Notes under the pieces: model-generated | Told to the model about the DNA's origin: nothing | Seen by the model: the letters and a program-made list of their open reading frames with translations, nothing else | Database searches by the model: none | Made by a program: the position numbers and the translations under genes | Shown here: positions 1 through 6,730 of the stretch, piece by piece | How positions within the stretch are numbered: the first letter of the stretch is position 1 | Layout: each line of letters begins with the position of its first letter | Source of the DNA: Candidatus Izemoplasmatales bacterium | GTDB taxonomy: Bacteria; Bacillota_I; Bacilli_A; Izemoplasmatales; Hujiaoplasmataceae | Reading direction: 5' to 3' | NCBI GenBank assembly: GCA_028702245.1 | Contig: JAQVPE010000022.1 | Coordinates: 1-9,461 of the forward strand | Length of the DNA stretch: 9,461 nt

Positions 1-1377
1 GGCCGCATGGACTTGGCCGAGGCCTCCGTCCATGATCAAAAGATCAGGTAGCCTTTTTTGTTCGTAAAGCAACCGTTGGTATCTGCGATAGACGACTTCC
101 TTCATCGCCTGATAGTCGTCCGGCTGGCTTGTCGACTTGATTTGGTATTTGCGGTATTGCCGCTTTTGAGGCAGTCCGTTCTGGAATACGATCATCGCGG
201 AAACCGAATCGGATCCCATGGTATGGGAATTGTCAAAAGTTTCGATGATATCGAGATGCGAGATCCCGAGAATCTTGCCAAGTTCATCCAAAGCTCCGAG
301 CGTCCGGTCGTGTTTCTTCAAAAAAGTTCCCAGTTCGTTGTCAAAATGAATTTTCGCGTTCTCGCGAGCCATCTCTAAAAGTTGTCGCTTCATTCCTCTC
401 TTGGGGATTATTCCCCGTTCACCCAAGATTGGCTTTAATAATTCAAGGTCAATGCCATCTGGCAACAATACTTCCCTTGGAAGGGGCTGAAGATCATAAA
501 ATTGAGCGATGAAATCGAGAAAACAATCTTCTTCACGATCATAATATTCGAGCATGTTCGTCTTGGAAAAGACGATTTTGCCGTTTCGCATGAAGACGAT
601 TGCAACTGCCATGTAATGGTCAAACGCGTGGAAGTTGAAAACATCTCGATCGCCAAGGTCCTTGAAGATGACGCTTTGTTTGCTGGTCGTTTTGTTCAAA
701 GCGTCGATAAGGTCCTTGTATTCGTTTGCTTTTTCAAATTCCAGATTTTGGGAATGCTCAAGCATTTTGGCCTTGAGTTCGGTTTTAACCGAGACATCAG
801 TTCCTTTCAAGAGACCTTTGACTTTGTCGATCATCTCTTTGTAGGTAGCGACGTCGACTTCATATTCACAAGGCCCAAGGCACTGGTGGATATGATAGTA
901 TAGGCAGACCCTTGGCGGCATCTTCACGCATTTGCGAAAGGGGAAGATGCGATTGAGAAGCCTCAAAGTCTCCCTAGCGGAAGCTACGTCGGGGAAGGGG
1001 CCGAACAAGTTCTTAGCCTTTTTGATTTTCCTCGTGATAACGAGTCGCGGATGGGTTTCGTCCGTAATTTCGATGTAGGGATAGGTTTTGTCATCCATGA
1101 GCATGATGTTGTAGCGGGGAGAATGCGTCTTGATGAGAGATAGTTCAAGCAGGAATGCATCAAGTTCAGATGCGGTCACAATATAAGAATAGTCGCTGAC
1201 GTTTTCGACGAGCGCTTGGGTTTTTTGATCGTGACTGCCCGTGAAATAGGAACGAAGCCTCATTTTCAGATTTTTGGCTTTTCCCACATAGATGATTTTG
1301 CCGGTTTCATCTTGCATTTGGTAACTTCCGGGCAATTCAGGTACGAGATTCAATTTTTCCTTGAAGTCTTTAGCCAC
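1..1377 (-). CDS. uvrC: UvrABC system protein C (partial, C-terminus off the left edge)
   Basis: UvrC makes the two incisions in nucleotide excision repair after UvrA/UvrB damage recognition. The frame is open from 1377 to base 1, 459 codons; typical UvrC is about 590-610 aa, so the C-terminal helix-hairpin-helix part is missing. With the GTG at 1377 as residue 1, the N-terminal GIY-YIG nuclease shows PGSY (16-19), IYVGKAKNL (29-37), Arg40 and the metal-ligand Glu78 in LLELSLIK. Four cysteines (150, 158, 166, 170; C-x7-C-x7-C-x3-C) match the cluster that binds Fe-S in E. coli UvrC. A UVR domain for UvrB contact lies near 200-234 (LEFEKANEYKDLI). The RNase H-like second nuclease shows FDNSH (Asp382) and MDGG (Asp450). 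The start could also be ATG at 1383, but that codon abuts the AGGTGA ribosome site. GTG at 1377 has seven-base spacing and gives a family-like N-terminus (AKDFKEKLNLVPELPGSY). The gene has its own promoter. Confidence 0.97.
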   Translation of the reverse strand, partial: MAKDFKEKLNLVPELPGSYQMQDETGKIIYVGKAKNLKMRLRSYFTGSHDQKTQALVENVSDYSYIVTASELDAFLLELSLIKTHSPRYNIMLMDDKTYPYIEITDETHPRLVITRKIKKAKNLFGPFPDVASARETLRLLNRIFPFRKCVKMPPRVCLYYHIHQCLGPCEYEVDVATYKEMIDKVKGLLKGTDVSVKTELKAKMLEHSQNLEFEKANEYKDLIDALNKTTSKQSVIFKDLGDRDVFNFHAFDHYMAVAIVFMRNGKIVFSKTNMLEYYDREEDCFLDFIAQFYDLQPLPREVLLPDGIDLELLKPILGERGIIPKRGMKRQLLEMARENAKIHFDNELGTFLKKHDRTLGALDELGKILGISHLDIIETFDNSHTMGSDSVSAMIVFQNGLPQKRQYRKYQIKSTSQPDDYQAMKEVVYRRYQRLLYEQKRLPDLLIMDGGLGQVHAA

Positions 1378-1383
1378 TAGCAT

Positions 1384-1389
1384 TCACCT
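1384..1389 (-). promoter_or_regulatory. uvrC ribosome binding site deciding the start
   Basis: AGGTGA on the minus strand. It directly touches the ATG at 1383-1381, which leaves no spacer for that codon. It sits seven bases (counted from AGGTG) before the in-frame GTG at 1377-1375. This favours GTG as the real start. Confidence 0.65.
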
Positions 1390-1395
1390 GGGACA

Positions 1396-1424
1396 ATTAT
1401 ATCAAAGCCCGGTCCAATCCGCAA
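1396..1424 (-). promoter_or_regulatory. uvrC promoter, extended -10 type
   Basis: The -10 is TATAAT (1396-1401), preceded by TG one base upstream (TGATATAAT, 1396-1404). A weak -35, TTGCGG (1419-1424, 3 of 6 to consensus), sits at 17-bp spacing. The predicted transcript would start near 1389, inside or next to the ribosome binding site, giving almost no 5' leader. The terminator just upstream (1434-1460) means uvrC needs its own promoter. Confidence 0.7.
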
Positions 1425-1433
1425 TCGACACTG

Positions 1434-1460
1434 AAAAACTCCGGGCTGTTCCCGGAGTTT
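1434..1460 (-). terminator. Intrinsic terminator ending the rimP-rbfA operon
   Basis: A perfect 10-bp stem (1436-1445 with 1451-1460; AAACTCCGGG/CCCGGAGTTT) has a 5-nt loop. On the minus strand it is followed by TT, giving a run of five U at the stem base. It begins seven bases after the rbfA stop codon. No T-run follows on the plus strand, so it acts on minus-strand transcripts. Confidence 0.9.
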
Positions 1461-1467
1461 GAATGAT

Positions 1468-1794
1468 TCAGGCTTTTTTGATCAGTTCGTCTATGGCTCG
1501 GCCCTTGATTTCGGAGTCGTCGTATTTAAAGACGAGTTCGGGAACCTTGCGCATTTTGACTCTTAAAGCGATTTGATTCTTGATGAAACCTTTGGCGCGT
1601 TCGAGTGCTTGCGTTGTCTTCTCTAGCTCAGTCTCTGAACCAAAGAAAGAGTAGTAAACGTACATATAGGACAATTCGTTGGTGATCTTAACGCCAGTCA
1701 CTGTCAGAAAACCGATTTTGTCTTTGACATCGTTTTTGATGATATCCGCAACAACGCGTTGGACCAATGTCTCCAGTCGATCGACCTTAGCCAT
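1468..1794 (-). CDS. rbfA: Ribosome-binding factor A
   Basis: RbfA is a small KH-fold protein that binds the 30S subunit and is needed for late 16S rRNA 5'-end maturation and cold growth. The 108 aa length is typical. Family features are the start [18 protein letters not shown], a central KITNELSYMYVYYSFFG strand region, and the C-terminal block LRVKMRKVPELVFKYDDS (77-94). The ATG at 1794 overlaps the end of infB by 8 bp and has only a weak upstream GAG, so translation is probably coupled to infB. It is the last gene of the operon. Its TGA stop lies seven bases before a terminator hairpin, which shows that TGA is a true stop in this genome. Confidence 0.96.
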   Translation of the reverse strand: MAKVDRLETLVQRVVADIIKNDVKDKIGFLTVTGVKITNELSYMYVYYSFFGSETELEKTTQALERAKGFIKNQIALRVKMRKVPELVFKYDDSEIKGRAIDELIKKA

Positions 1795-3667
1795 TTTGCT
1801 CGATCTCTTTCATCACAGAAGCTTCGATGACGTCATCGATTTTGACATCGTTGTAATTTTCAATCATGATACCGCAGTCATAGCCTTGTTTGACTTCCTT
1901 GACATCATCTTTGAAACGCTTCAAAGAAGCGAGCTTGCCTTCAAAGACGACTTTGCCGTTGCGGATCAGTTTGACACTGGCATCGCGTCTGATGACACCG
2001 GAGGTGACCATACAGCCCGCAACGGTGCCAACCTTGGAAATCGGGAATGTCTCCCTGACGGTGGCCTCACCGATGACAATCTTCTGAAGCTCCGGCTCAA
2101 GCATGCCTTTCATAGCGGCTTCGATGTCGTCTAACGCTTCATAGATTACGCGGTAGTCACGGATTTCAACGCCTTTTGAGGTTGCCGTATCGCGGACATT
2201 GGCGGGAGCTTGAACGTCAAAACCGATGATGATCGCCCCGGAAGCCTCCGCAAGCGTAACATCGGTATCTGTGATCGCGCCGACACCTGTGCGGACGATA
2301 TCGATCGAGGTTCCCTCGATATTGATCTTTTCGATCGATCCTTTGAAAGCTTCAATCGAACCTTGAGTATCGGCCTTGATGATTAGTCTCAGTTCTTTGA
2401 CAGAGCCTTCAGCACGTTTAAAGAACTCCTCAAGTGTCACGGTTTTCTTGGAATTGTGGTCTTGGTTGAACTGACGATCGGAGCGCTGCTGGGCAATGTC
2501 CTTCGTTTGTCTTTCGTCCTCGAAGACCATGAAGGGATCGCCAGCCATAGGAACGTCGCTAAGGCCGTTGATTTCGACGGCGGCCCCGGGTTTGGCTTTA
2601 TGGATGTTTCTCCCGAGGTCGTCGTTCATGGCCCTGATTTTTCCATAAACATTCCCGGCGACAAACGCATCGCCGATTTTCAAGGTTCCGTTGGCGATCA
2701 AAATGGTCGCGACCGGTCCTCTGCCTTTGTCGAGTTTCGCCTCGATAACGGTACCGATGGCGCTTCTTTTGGGGTTGGCCTGGAGTTCGAGCATCTCGGC
2801 GACAAGTTGGATCGTATCAAGCAGTTCGTCGACGCCGGTGTTTTTGAGTGCGGAAATATAGCAGAAAGGCGTTTCCCCGCCCCAGTCATCGGGAAGCAAG
2901 CCGAGATCGGCCAGTTCCTGTTTGACTCGATCGGGGTTGGCTCCGGGTTTATCCATTTTGTTAACGGCGACGATGATCGCGCATTTTGATGCGCGGGCAT
3001 GGTCGATCGCTTCTTTGGTTTGCGGCATAACGCCATCATCGGCGGCCACGACCAAAACGACGATATCGGTCACTTTTGCGCCTCGGGCACGCATTTCAGT
3101 AAATGCCGCGTGTCCCGGAGTGTCGATGAAAGTGATCGCCTTGTCGTTGCGAAGAACTTGATAGGCACCGATATGCTGGGTGATCCCTCCCGCTTCCGAC
3201 TGCACGACGCGGGTATGCCTGATCGTATCGAGCAAGGTCGTTTTGCCGTGATCGACATGGCCCATGATCGTGACGACTGCCGGGCGTTCGACGAGATCCT
3301 TGGGATCATCCTTGATATCAAGTTCATCATATCGGCTCATATCGGTCATGACTTCGTCTTTGAACTCGAAACCATAGTCAAGAGTGATGATCTCCGCGGT
3401 GTCGCGGTCAACCGATTGGGTCTGTGAAGCCATGATCCGCATGAACATCAATTTTTTGATGACTTCGGAAACCGGGCGATGCAGTTGCTCGGAAAGTTCC
3501 AGGACGGTCAGGTTGTTTTTGTAATATACGGTCTTATCGATGATTTCGACTTTTTTTTCGGGAAATGACCGTTTTGGCTGCTGGGTCCGGTTTTGAGCGG
3601 GCTTTTGATTGCTTTTTTTGGATTTGAAATCCGATTTCTTTCTGGTATTTGGTCTTTTTGCTACCAC
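1787..3667 (-). CDS. infB: Translation initiation factor IF-2
   Basis: IF2 is the GTPase that delivers initiator tRNA to the 30S subunit and promotes subunit joining. It has 626 aa and a short, basic N-terminal tail (about 1-40, rich in Lys, Arg, Gln), so the long extension of many IF2s is absent (B. subtilis IF2 is about 716 aa). An IF2-N domain lies at about 45-100. The G domain shows GHVDHGKT (136-143), the switch [10 protein letters not shown] (161-169), DTPGH (182-186), NKMD (236-239) and SAL (272-274). The remaining domains run to EIEQNG. The start is GTG at 3667, five bases after GAGGTGG; an ATG at 3669 is in another frame and meets TAG after two codons. The gene begins 22 nt after ylxQ and its end overlaps rbfA by 8 bp. 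Confidence 0.98.
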   Translation of the reverse strand: MVAKRPNTRKKSDFKSKKSNQKPAQNRTQQPKRSFPEKKVEIIDKTVYYKNNLTVLELSEQLHRPVSEVIKKLMFMRIMASQTQSVDRDTAEIITLDYGFEFKDEVMTDMSRYDELDIKDDPKDLVERPAVVTIMGHVDHGKTTLLDTIRHTRVVQSEAGGITQHIGAYQVLRNDKAITFIDTPGHAAFTEMRARGAKVTDIVVLVVAADDGVMPQTKEAIDHARASKCAIIVAVNKMDKPGANPDRVKQELADLGLLPDDWGGETPFCYISALKNTGVDELLDTIQLVAEMLELQANPKRSAIGTVIEAKLDKGRGPVATILIANGTLKIGDAFVAGNVYGKIRAMNDDLGRNIHKAKPGAAVEINGLSDVPMAGDPFMVFEDERQTKDIAQQRSDRQFNQDHNSKKTVTLEEFFKRAEGSVKELRLIIKADTQGSIEAFKGSIEKINIEGTSIDIVRTGVGAITDTDVTLAEASGAIIIGFDVQAPANVRDTATSKGVEIRDYRVIYEALDDIEAAMKGMLEPELQKIVIGEATVRETFPISKVGTVAGCMVTSGVIRRDASVKLIRNGKVVFEGKLASLKRFKDDVKEVKQGYDCGIMIENYNDVKIDDVIEASVMKEIEQNG

Positions 3668-3671
3668 ATTA

Positions 3672-3679
3672 CCACCTCT
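3672..3679 (-). promoter_or_regulatory. infB ribosome binding site
   Basis: AGAGGTGG on the minus strand lies between the ylxQ stop and infB. It is five bases before the GTG at 3667 and three before an out-of-frame ATG (3669-3667) that reads ATG TGG TAG. The spacing and the need for an open frame select the GTG. Confidence 0.8.
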
Positions 3680-3689
3680 TCTTATTGTG

Positions 3690-3995
3690 TTATTCGTTTA
3701 TGATCGATTCAAGCAGGTCAGCGAAATCCTTGCCAGTGATTGTGATTACCTTGCGGTTTCTTTTTCCAATCGCTTGAGAGATTTCGGCACTTGTTAGCTC
3801 ATGAATCAATTTAACGTTGTAGAATCTTGCCTTATCAGTGATTCTTTTGGTCGTACTCTTTCCCGCATCGCTTGCAAGAAAGACCAGATATGCCCTTTGT
3901 TTTCTGATCAGTTCAATCGAAAACTCTTCGCCGGAAATGAGCTTTTGGGCTCTCATGGCGAGCCCGAGCGTGCTAAGGATCTTACTTTTGTTCAT
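3690..3995 (-). CDS. ylxQ: YlxQ-type L7Ae-family RNA-binding protein
   Basis: This 101-aa protein belongs to the L7Ae/L30e/Gadd45 RNA-binding superfamily, whose members bind kink-turn RNA. YlxQ is the standard small gene between nusA and infB in Firmicutes. Visible family features are STLGLAMRAQKLISGEE (8-24), the strand LVFLASDAGKSTTKRI (37-52) and the C-terminal EISQAIGKRNRKVITI (71-86). The ATG at 3995 lies inside the end of ylxR (14-bp overlap), with GGGTGA a few bases upstream, suggesting coupled translation. Its exact RNA target is not known from sequence. The placement beside nusA, infB and rbfA argues for a ribosome- or transcription-linked role. Confidence 0.93.
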   Translation of the reverse strand: MNKSKILSTLGLAMRAQKLISGEEFSIELIRKQRAYLVFLASDAGKSTTKRITDKARFYNVKLIHELTSAEISQAIGKRNRKVITITGKDFADLLESIINE

Positions 3996-4257
3996 CGCGG
4001 ATCACCCGCAACAAATCTTCATAGACGCCTTCGGGAATCTCTGTTTCCAGATGGCGAGCCAGGATATTTGTTTTTTTGGCTTTCTCAATCACCGCTAGGC
4101 TTTTAAACAGGTAAGCCCCGCGCCCATTGGCTTTCCCCGAAGGATCATAGACAACTGCTCCCTCAGGGGTTTTGACGACTCTGAGCAGTTCTTTCTTGGG
4201 ATATCTTTCCCCAGTGACAACGCATTTGCGTAAAGGAATCTTTTTGGGTTTAGCCAT
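3982..4257 (-). CDS. ylxR: YlxR family RNA-binding protein (DUF448)
   Basis: YlxR is a small basic protein, conserved after nusA in Firmicutes, with a fold suited to nucleic-acid binding. The 91-aa product has the family blocks KIPLRKCVVTGERYPKKELL (6-25, with Cys12) and the signature GRGAYL (45-50), then a helical C-terminus. I start it at ATG 4257: AGAGGTG ends six bases before it. An upstream in-frame GTG (4266) is part of that ribosome site and so is unlikely to be used. It begins 16 nt after nusA and overlaps ylxQ by 14 bp. Its cellular function is poorly defined. Confidence 0.94.
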   Translation of the reverse strand: MAKPKKIPLRKCVVTGERYPKKELLRVVKTPEGAVVYDPSGKANGRGAYLFKSLAVIEKAKKTNILARHLETEIPEGVYEDLLRVIRDEQK

Positions 4258-4263
4258 CTTGAT

Positions 4264-4270
4264 CACCTCT
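4264..4270 (-). promoter_or_regulatory. ylxR ribosome binding site deciding the start
   Basis: AGAGGTG on the minus strand. Its last three bases form an in-frame GTG that would extend ylxR by three codons. The site is correctly spaced (6 nt) only for the ATG at 4257, so the longer start is rejected. Confidence 0.8.
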
Positions 4271-4273
4271 TCT

Positions 4274-5338
4274 TTAGAAACGAATGTCCTGAATCAAGGC
4301 GTCGGTTTCCGATTTGATATCGATCTTCCAACCGCTAGATTGGACGGCCAATCTGGCGTTTTGGCCTTTTTTGCCGATGGCAAGCGACAACTGGTCATCA
4401 GGAACGATGGCGATCGCGTTTCTTTCCCTTTGATCGACGATCACCGAAATGGTCTTGGCGGGTTGGATGGCATTGGCTACGAGTTCTTTCGGATCCTCAG
4501 AGTATTTGTAGATATCCATCTTCTCGCCGTTAAGAGCGTCGATGACTTCTCTGATACGGATTCCGCCACGACCGAGACAAGCGCCCACGGGATCGACTTT
4601 TGGATTGTTCGAAGCGACACAGACCTTGCAGCGATCACCGGGGTCGCGGGCAATCCCCATGATTTCGATAACACCTTCCTGAAGTTCGGGAATGGCGTTT
4701 TCCATCAAACGTTTGACAAGGTTGCGATCTGTCCTGGAAACATATACTTTTGGTCCTTTAGTCGTCTGTTCGACTTTGGTGATGTAGACTCGGACTTGAT
4801 TGCCGACAATAAGATCGGTTTCCAAAAGATCGCGCGAGGGAATCGATGTCTCGGTATCGTAACCGAGGAACAGTGTCACAAAGTCATCGTTGATCGAAAC
4901 GACTTCGGCGATTACCATCTCGCCGGTCTTGTTGGTGAAGATCTCGAAGTTTCGCTCCCGCTCCAGTTGTTTCAATCCTTGGGTCAGGATCTGTTTAGCG
5001 CTTGAGGCGGCGATCCTTCCAAAATCCTTGGGCGTGATCTTGACTTCGATGATATCGCCGACACGGGCGTTCTTTTTGAACTCCTGAGCCTCATCGACAG
5101 TGATCTGGGTGCCTTTCTCGGCCTCGGGATCAACGGTGTCGACGACAAGATAAGTGGCAACGATCAAAATCTCCGCTTTTTCCTCATTGAAGAGAACGCG
5201 GGCGTTTTGTTGACCGCTATAGTCTTTCTTGTAGGCGTTCAAGAGGCCCTTCCCGAAAATATCGAGGATCTTTTCTTTGGGAATATCCCGTTCTTCAGAA
5301 ACCTGTTCCAATGCTTTAAAAAATTCTTTGCTGATCAT
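4274..5338 (-). CDS. nusA: Transcription termination/antitermination factor NusA
   Basis: NusA binds RNA polymerase and the nascent transcript and modulates pausing, intrinsic termination and antitermination. It has 354 aa, close to the 371 aa of B. subtilis NusA, and lacks the C-terminal acidic repeats of proteobacterial NusA. The polymerase-binding N-domain covers about 1-130, including [12 protein letters not shown] (105-116). The S1 domain is at about 135-200, ending in GPKVYVSRT (195-203). KH1 contains [12 protein letters not shown] (228-239) and the GRGG loop (256-259); KH2 contains [20 protein letters not shown] (312-331), with GKKG at 322-325. Start ATG 5338 follows TAGGAG, which overlaps the rimP stop; the gap to rimP is 12 nt. 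A terminator-like hairpin in the operon leader may be a target of NusA itself. Confidence 0.98.
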   Translation of the reverse strand: MISKEFFKALEQVSEERDIPKEKILDIFGKGLLNAYKKDYSGQQNARVLFNEEKAEILIVATYLVVDTVDPEAEKGTQITVDEAQEFKKNARVGDIIEVKITPKDFGRIAASSAKQILTQGLKQLERERNFEIFTNKTGEMVIAEVVSINDDFVTLFLGYDTETSIPSRDLLETDLIVGNQVRVYITKVEQTTKGPKVYVSRTDRNLVKRLMENAIPELQEGVIEIMGIARDPGDRCKVCVASNNPKVDPVGACLGRGGIRIREVIDALNGEKMDIYKYSEDPKELVANAIQPAKTISVIVDQRERNAIAIVPDDQLSLAIGKKGQNARLAVQSSGWKIDIKSETDALIQDIRF

Positions 5339-5350
5339 TTTTCTATTCTC

Positions 5351-5788
5351 CTAAAATTTGATTGCCAAACGGATAACGTTGACATCAATGTAATCGATTT
5401 TCGTTTCCTTGTTCCGGGCAAGTCTCACAGTCAAAGTCTCGCCATCAAATGCACTCAAAGTGCCATCGAGTTTTTGTTCATATGTCTCTAGATGGATGTA
5501 TTTGCCAACAGCGTCTTTTACTTCGGCTTCGTTACGGAGCAACCGTTCCGCCCCCGGCGAGGTGACTTCGAGCTGATATTCGCCTTTGATTGGGTCAAGT
5601 TCGTCCAAGAGGGGGCTAAGTTTTTCCGATACCAAGACGCAATCATCGATTGAAATACCGTTGGCATTGTCGATAATGATTCTCAGAATCTCGAGTTTTC
5701 CTTCTTTGGCGTATTCGACATCATAAAGCGCAAATCCAAGTTCTTCGATAACCGGTTTGATCTTCACCTTCAATGAAGAAAAGTCCAT
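5351..5788 (-). CDS. rimP: Ribosome maturation factor RimP
   Basis: RimP assists early assembly of the 30S subunit. The 145-aa product shows the family's two-part layout: an N-terminal alpha/beta domain with LGFALYDVEYAKEGKLEILR (17-36) and the signature YQLEVTSPGAERLL (71-84), then a C-terminal SH3-like barrel with LDGTLSAFDGETLTVRL (107-123). The ATG at 5788 follows AAGAGGTG at good spacing. It is the first gene of the operon and sits about 60 nt from the predicted transcription start, behind a terminator-like hairpin. Confidence 0.96.
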   Translation of the reverse strand: MDFSSLKVKIKPVIEELGFALYDVEYAKEGKLEILRIIIDNANGISIDDCVLVSEKLSPLLDELDPIKGEYQLEVTSPGAERLLRNEAEVKDAVGKYIHLETYEQKLDGTLSAFDGETLTVRLARNKETKIDYIDVNVIRLAIKF

Positions 5789-5835
5789 ATTTTCACCTCT
5801 TGTCCATTAAAAACGGGAGGGTCCGTCCCTCCCAT
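5770..5835 (-). other. Possible 21-codon leader ORF overlapping the rimP start
   Basis: An ATG at 5835 preceded by AAGG five bases upstream opens a 21-codon frame (begins MGGTDPPVF) ending at TGA 5772-5770, inside rimP in another frame. It runs through the whole leader hairpin and U-tract. The ribosome site is poor and the Gly/Pro codons follow directly from the hairpin bases. It may be chance; no homologue is recognised. Confidence 0.2.
5809..5833 (-). promoter_or_regulatory. Terminator-like hairpin in the rimP-nusA leader (putative attenuator)
   Basis: A perfect 7-bp all-strong stem (GGGAGGG/CCCTCCC; 5827-5833 with 5815-5821) with loop ACGGA is followed on the minus strand by G and five T, then AATGG. 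It lies downstream of the predicted promoter and upstream of rimP, so it can stop transcription before the operon. It could also catch readthrough from the upstream methyltransferase gene. The short, interrupted U-tract resembles terminators that depend on NusA in B. subtilis. No clear antiterminator pairing was found. Confidence 0.7.
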
Positions 5836-5855
5836 TACTACCTTATGTCAATAGT

Positions 5856-5884
5856 ATTATATCATACACCCGAAATCAAGACAA
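5856..5884 (-). promoter_or_regulatory. Promoter of the rimP-nusA-infB operon, extended -10 type
   Basis: The -10 is TATAAT (5856-5861) with the TG extension (TGATATAAT, 5856-5864). The -35 is TTGTCT (5879-5884, 4 of 6 to consensus), with a 17-bp spacer. The predicted start is near 5848, giving a leader of about 60 nt, much longer than the leaders of the two other promoters in this window. Confidence 0.8.
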
Positions 5885-5915
5885 GCATTATCGCATGAAA
5901 AGCCCGTCAGTATCT

Positions 5916-6629
5916 CTAAAAAAGGCTAAAGTGATACATGATGATACTGCCGGCGACGCCAACATTCAGCGATTCCGCTTTTGCCATCGGAATCGTGATA
6001 ACCTGATTAACCAGCTTGAGGATATCTTCTCTAACGCCTTGTCCCTCATTACCGAGAACAATCGCAATTTTGGGGTTTTTGGGAACAATATCGCGAACGT
6101 CAAGGCCTTGATTCACGGAAGTTCCATAGTATTGATAATCCTTATGAGCATTGATGAAAGCCGATAATTCCATACTGATCAGAGACAGTTTGAACAATGC
6201 TCCCTGACTGCTCCGGATCACTTTTTGGCTATAGACATCAACGGTGTTTTCATAAACGATGGTGTCAAAGTCAAATGCCGCCGCGCTTCTAATCAGTGTA
6301 CCTAGATTACCAGGATCTTGGATACCATCAAGCAAAAGCACCCGTTTTCCCGGTTTCTGCTCTTTTGGAATCCGGCAAAGCGCAAAGATTAGTTTTGATG
6401 ATTCGAGTTCTGACAACTGCTTTAAAAGCACCGGACTTAATATCAAAGTATCTTGATTCCAGTAAGGAACAGCTGCGTTTGCAATAAGCAGTTCGCAGTA
6501 TCCCGAAGCGATAGCCTCTTCAACAAGGTGTTCGCCTTCGACAAGAAACAAGCCCTCTTCAAGGCGCTGTTTCTTTTGCTTCAATTTAAGTAATTGTTTG
6601 AATCTTGGGTTCTGGGCCGAATCGATCAT
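5916..6629 (-). CDS. TrmH/SpoU-family RNA 2'-O-ribose methyltransferase
   Basis: This SPOUT-superfamily enzyme transfers methyl from S-adenosylmethionine to a ribose 2'-OH in RNA, probably rRNA. It has 237 aa, typical for YsgA/TsnR-like members. The N-terminal substrate-binding part shows SAQNPRFKQLLKLKQKKQR (4-22) and GLFLVEGEHLVEEAI (26-40). The three SPOUT motifs are present: DGIQDPGNLGTLIRSA (101-116, Asn108 and Arg114), VLGNEGQGV (191-199), and IPMAKAESLNVGVAGSII (213-230) with Ser220-Leu-Asn222. These form the trefoil-knot cofactor site. Start ATG 6629 follows GAGGTGAG. The gene has its own promoter and precedes the rimP operon by 127 nt, with no clear terminator directly after its stop. 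The substrate nucleotide cannot be read from sequence, so no gene symbol is given. Confidence 0.93.
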   Translation of the reverse strand: MIDSAQNPRFKQLLKLKQKKQRLEEGLFLVEGEHLVEEAIASGYCELLIANAAVPYWNQDTLILSPVLLKQLSELESSKLIFALCRIPKEQKPGKRVLLLDGIQDPGNLGTLIRSAAAFDFDTIVYENTVDVYSQKVIRSSQGALFKLSLISMELSAFINAHKDYQYYGTSVNQGLDVRDIVPKNPKIAIVLGNEGQGVREDILKLVNQVITIPMAKAESLNVGVAGSIIMYHFSLF

Positions 6630-6647
6630 TTGCTCACCTCAATCATG

Positions 6648-6656
6648 ATTATACCA
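6648..6656 (-). promoter_or_regulatory. Extended -10 promoter of the RNA methyltransferase gene
   Basis: TGGTATAAT (consensus TGnTATAAT). No convincing -35 is present at 17-18 bp; that position falls inside the upstream terminator stem. The predicted start near 6641 leaves a leader of about 12 nt that is mostly the ribosome binding site GAGGTGAG. Confidence 0.65.
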
Positions 6657-6668
6657 GAAAACAAAAGA

Positions 6669-6699
6669 CGGAGCCAGAAATAATCCTTTTCTGGCTCCG
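6669..6699 (-). terminator. Intrinsic terminator of the large acidic-protein gene
   Basis: A perfect 12-bp stem (6669-6680 with 6688-6699; arm CGGAGCCAGAAA on the plus strand) has a 7-nt loop. On the minus strand it is followed by TCTTTTGTTTTC. It starts about 30 nt after the stop at 6731. The U-rich tail on the minus strand only gives the direction. Confidence 0.9.
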
Positions 6700-6730
6700 C
6701 CAATAATTATGTTACCTTGAAATACGTTTG

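Noticed and set aside
1..60. DGGLGQ in UvrC in place of the common DGGKGQ
   Set aside because: This position varies among Gram-positive UvrC proteins, and the catalytic Asp is kept, so it is not evidence of inactivation.
502..903. 133-aa open frame on the plus strand
   Set aside because: Shadow of uvrC, whose minus frame I translated without interruption from 1383 to 1.
1..1383. Possible frameshift or pseudogene in uvrC
   Set aside because: Codon-by-codon reading shows one continuous frame with all expected motifs. The gene is simply cut by the window edge.
1468..1470. TGA read as Trp (Mycoplasma code)
   Set aside because: A terminator follows the rbfA TGA after seven bases, and Trp codons checked elsewhere are TGG.
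2456..2989. 177-aa open frame on the plus strand
   Set aside because: It is fully antisense to the infB GTPase domain and has no motif of its own.
4172..5005. 277-aa open frame on the plus strand
   Set aside because: It lies opposite nusA and ylxR, both unambiguous. The antisense frame is open because of codon bias in nusA and has no family features.
5846..5851. Perfect -35 box TTGACA on the minus strand in the rimP leader
   Set aside because: No -10 sequence lies about 17 bp downstream; that position is inside the GC-rich hairpin. The extended -10 upstream explains transcription better.
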